A stretch of 11,123 bases of DNA, from assembly GCA_002490725.1 (NCBI GenBank), contig DKUN01000001.1, positions 1-11,123 on the forward strand. The letters run 5' to 3'. Shown one piece after another: positions 9,652 through 11,123 of the stretch. Positions within the stretch are counted from its first letter, which is position 1. The number at the start of each line of letters is the position of its first letter. Both the position numbers and the translations under genes were made by a program. This DNA is from Porphyromonadaceae bacterium UBA7203. GTDB taxonomy: Bacteria; Bacteroidota; Bacteroidia; Bacteroidales; Muribaculaceae. Under the pieces are notes generated by a model. It was given only the letters and a program-made list of their open reading frames with translations. It ran no database searches and was not told where the DNA came from.

Positions 9652-9659
9652 CAAAGTTA
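9652..9659 (-). promoter_or_regulatory. -7 promoter box of uvrB
   Basis: TAACTTTG on the minus strand is an exact match to the Bacteroidetes TAnnTTTG box and ends only six bases before the uvrB ATG. Transcription from it would begin at or next to the start codon, giving a leaderless mRNA. No TTTG is seen 20 bases further upstream, so the -33 half is weak or absent. Confidence 0.55.
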
Positions 9660-9681
9660 CGCAAAAATCGGCAATCGGCTA

Positions 9682-10056
9682 TCAGGGAGGCTTGTTTTTT
9701 TTGCCGGTGTAAGATTCCGCCAGCTCGGCAATGGCGGCAAGGTCGGGCCGGGTCCGGTCGGCTGTTTCGCTGACAAGCCGGCTCACTGCATAGAAGTCGG
9801 GGTTGCGGCCTGCCTGGAAATCGGCGTCGTCTTGGGCCCCGGCACCTTCGGCTCCGGCCTCGATTTCGACGTTTTCGTTAGAGTTCTCGAGTTCGGCAAG
9901 CATGTCGCTGCCGTTAACGACCGAGGCGTCGAGAGTGGCCGGATTGACCCTCAGTTGCGGGTTGGAATCGAAACGGTCGGCATTGTCGATGTAGAGCTGA
10001 ATCATGCGGCCGATGGACCGGATGAAGTCGTCGCGTGTCATTGTCGCAGTAGTCAT
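9682..10056 (-). CDS. small acidic conserved-looking protein, function unknown
   Basis: This encodes 124 residues; I do not recognise the family with certainty. It begins with a probable helix (DDFIRSIGRMIQLYIDNADRF), continues with PQLRVNPATL and VVNGSDMLAELENS, and then has an acidic low-complexity stretch (about residues 60-80) before NPDFYAVSRLV and a final helix ending GKKNKPP. It has no signal peptide, membrane segment, Cys or visible catalytic motif, so it is likely cytoplasmic. The first ATG gives MTTATMTRDDF; an ATG five codons later (10041) is an equally good start. It lies 74 bases after the ZIP gene and 36 bases before uvrB on the same strand. Real coding is supported by the tight packing and by the ordered, non-repetitive composition of the N-terminal half. 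Confidence 0.7.
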   Translation of the reverse strand: MTTATMTRDDFIRSIGRMIQLYIDNADRFDSNPQLRVNPATLDASVVNGSDMLAELENSNENVEIEAGAEGAGAQDDADFQAGRNPDFYAVSRLVSETADRTRPDLAAIAELAESYTGKKNKPP

Positions 10057-10130
10057 GGCAAGGAGAGGTTTAGAGGTTGAGAGATACGCTGTTTGACACT
10101 ACAACGTCTGCCGCCCGCACAAAGTTGAGG

Positions 10131-10907
10131 TCAGACGGCGGCTTCGATGAAAAGCATGGCCAGCACACCGCCGACCAGCGCATAGGTGGCCGGTTTCTGG
10201 AAGCCGTGAGAGTGTGTTTCGGGAATCATCTCGTCGCTGATGACGTAGAGCATGGCGCCGCCGGCCATGGCGAGCAGCGCCGGCAGCATCAGCGCGCAGA
10301 TGTCGCCGATAATGAATCCGGCAAACACACCGGCAACCTCGAGCAAGGCAACGCCCAGGGCAATTGCCGCCGTGTTGAAAAAGCGCACTCCTGCCATCAG
10401 CAGCGGAGTCACTACGACCATTCCCTCGGGAATGTTCTGCAGGGCAATGGTCAGCGCTATGGCCATGGCGTTGCTTCCGTCGCCGTTGAACGAAACGCCC
10501 GTGGCCATGCCTTCGGGGAGCTTGTGTAGCGCTATGGCCATGACGAAAAGCATCGTGCGGTTGAGCGATGAGTTATGGGCGTGGTGCTCTTCTTCGCCGA
10601 GCCCGGAAATGTGGTGGAGATGGGGCGTGATGCGGTCAAGCACGCCTATAAGGGCCACTCCTGCGGCAACGCCGGCAATTACCTGCCACCATTGCATCGG
10701 GTCTCCACACATCCCGACTGCAGGCAAAATCAGGCATACAATCGACGCTGTCAGCATCATGCCGGCGCAGAAACCCAGGAAAATGTCGTTCCAACTATGC
10801 GGAATACGCCTTACTGTCAGACCGATAATCGAGCCAAGCAGCGACGACAGGCCCAGCCCGGCGGCGCAAATAACAAGCATGTTTCCGTCAAATGCGTTTT
10901 GAGTCAT
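10131..10907 (-). CDS. ZIP family metal transporter (GufA-like)
   Basis: This 258-residue inner-membrane protein should bring divalent metal, probably zinc, into the cytoplasm. It has about eight hydrophobic segments, as ZIP proteins do. The metal-site helices carry HKLPEG at 128-133 and QNIPEG at 157-162. Gln replaces the first His in the second motif, as in the GufA branch of the family, and Lys replaces the usual Asn in the first. A His/Glu-rich loop (HLHH at 96-99, then EEEHHAH at 105-111) lies between segments three and four, where ZIP proteins collect metal. SDEMIPETHSHG at 224-235 adds more ligands. The ATG at 10907 fits the promoter about 45 bases upstream. No zinc-repressor operator was recognised. 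Metal specificity cannot be read from sequence; iron or manganese are possible. Confidence 0.93.
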   Translation of the reverse strand: MTQNAFDGNMLVICAAGLGLSSLLGSIIGLTVRRIPHSWNDIFLGFCAGMMLTASIVCLILPAVGMCGDPMQWWQVIAGVAAGVALIGVLDRITPHLHHISGLGEEEHHAHNSSLNRTMLFVMAIALHKLPEGMATGVSFNGDGSNAMAIALTIALQNIPEGMVVVTPLLMAGVRFFNTAAIALGVALLEVAGVFAGFIIGDICALMLPALLAMAGGAMLYVISDEMIPETHSHGFQKPATYALVGGVLAMLFIEAAV

Positions 10908-10951
10908 GAAGCACTATAAAGGTGAATTAGACAATCAATTTCATTAACCCC

Positions 10952-10983
10952 CAAAATTACGGAAAAGTTTGCTCGCCGGCAAA
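10952..10983 (-). promoter_or_regulatory. Bacteroidetes-type promoter for the ZIP transporter gene
   Basis: Read on the minus strand, TTTG at 10983-10980 is followed by 20 bases and then TAATTTTG at 10959-10952, an exact TAnnTTTG box. The start of transcription should fall near 10946, leaving a leader of about 40 bases. Because no clear terminator follows the ZIP gene, the transcript may continue into the small acidic protein gene and perhaps uvrB. Confidence 0.75.
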
Positions 10984-11032
10984 TTGAGACGAGAGTATGC
11001 CGTTTGCGGTAGCCGTCGGGGTAAAGTAAAGA

Positions 11033-11064
11033 CTGCAATGCTGCCGTGGTGGCAGGCATTGCAG
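11033..11064 (-). terminator. likely terminator of the gene entering from the right
   Basis: CTGCAATGCTGCC at 11033-11045 and GGCAGGCATTGCAG at 11051-11064 form a 13-bp stem with one bulged base and a five-base loop. On the minus strand it is followed by TCTTTACTTTACC, moderately T-rich. It begins about 31 bases after the stop codon at 11096, which fits a transcript end for that gene, and it isolates the ZIP promoter from upstream transcription. Confidence 0.65.
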
Positions 11065-11095
11065 CCTTGGGTTAGCGGTTGTTCAGATGAAGGGA

Positions 11096-11123
11096 TTACT
11101 CTTCGATGGCAGCCTGCGCCGCA
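11096..11123 (-). CDS. 3' end of an unidentified gene (partial)
   Basis: Read on the minus strand from the window edge, one frame gives Ala-Ala-Gln-Ala-Ala-Ile-Glu-Glu and then TAA at 11098-11096. An Ala/Glu-rich end followed within about 31 bases by a strong hairpin is the reason to call a gene. Such tails are common on Bacteroidetes ribosomal proteins, but eight residues cannot identify the product. The remainder lies outside the window. Confidence 0.5.

Overview
The window looks like a chromosomal segment of a Bacteroidales bacterium, most likely from the Muribaculaceae/Prevotella side of the order. This is inference. The evidence is two promoters of the Bacteroidetes type (TTTG, 20 bases, then TAnnTTTG), a third TAnnTTTG box directly before uvrB, mostly Shine-Dalgarno-poor starts, and a large secreted protein with a C-terminal tail like those of Bacteroidetes type IX secretion substrates. 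The GC-rich third codon positions of the housekeeping genes fit this group.

Layout, left to right. Bases 1-246 hold a possible terminator of an upstream gene, a strong promoter and an approximately 140-base leader. Bases 247-4563 (+) encode one very large secreted multi-module protein of unknown function. A perfect 14-bp inverted repeat at 4600-4630 separates it from genes that all point the other way. Read in transcription order on the minus strand, these are: the last codons of an unidentified gene (11123-11096) and its likely terminator; a ZIP-family metal transporter with its own promoter (10907-10131); a small acidic protein of unknown function (10056-9682); uvrB (9645-7531); a YgiQ-family radical SAM protein (7534-5681); and a FemAB/GNAT-like acyltransferase (5643-4672).

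uvrB, the YgiQ-family gene and the acyltransferase form a tight set. The first two overlap by four bases (ATGA), and the third starts 37 bases after the second ends. uvrB has a promoter box so close to its start that the mRNA may be leaderless. The small protein and the transporter lie just upstream on the same strand and could read through into uvrB. The genes do not form an obvious single pathway: DNA repair, an uncharacterised radical SAM enzyme, acyl transfer and metal uptake.

I found no tRNA, rRNA, CRISPR array, insertion sequence, integrase or phage gene. The least explained gene is the 1438-residue secreted protein. It appears to be built from repeated beta-rich modules, each closing on a Trp-containing strand, with helical Ala-rich linkers between them. 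The rest is ordinary core genome.
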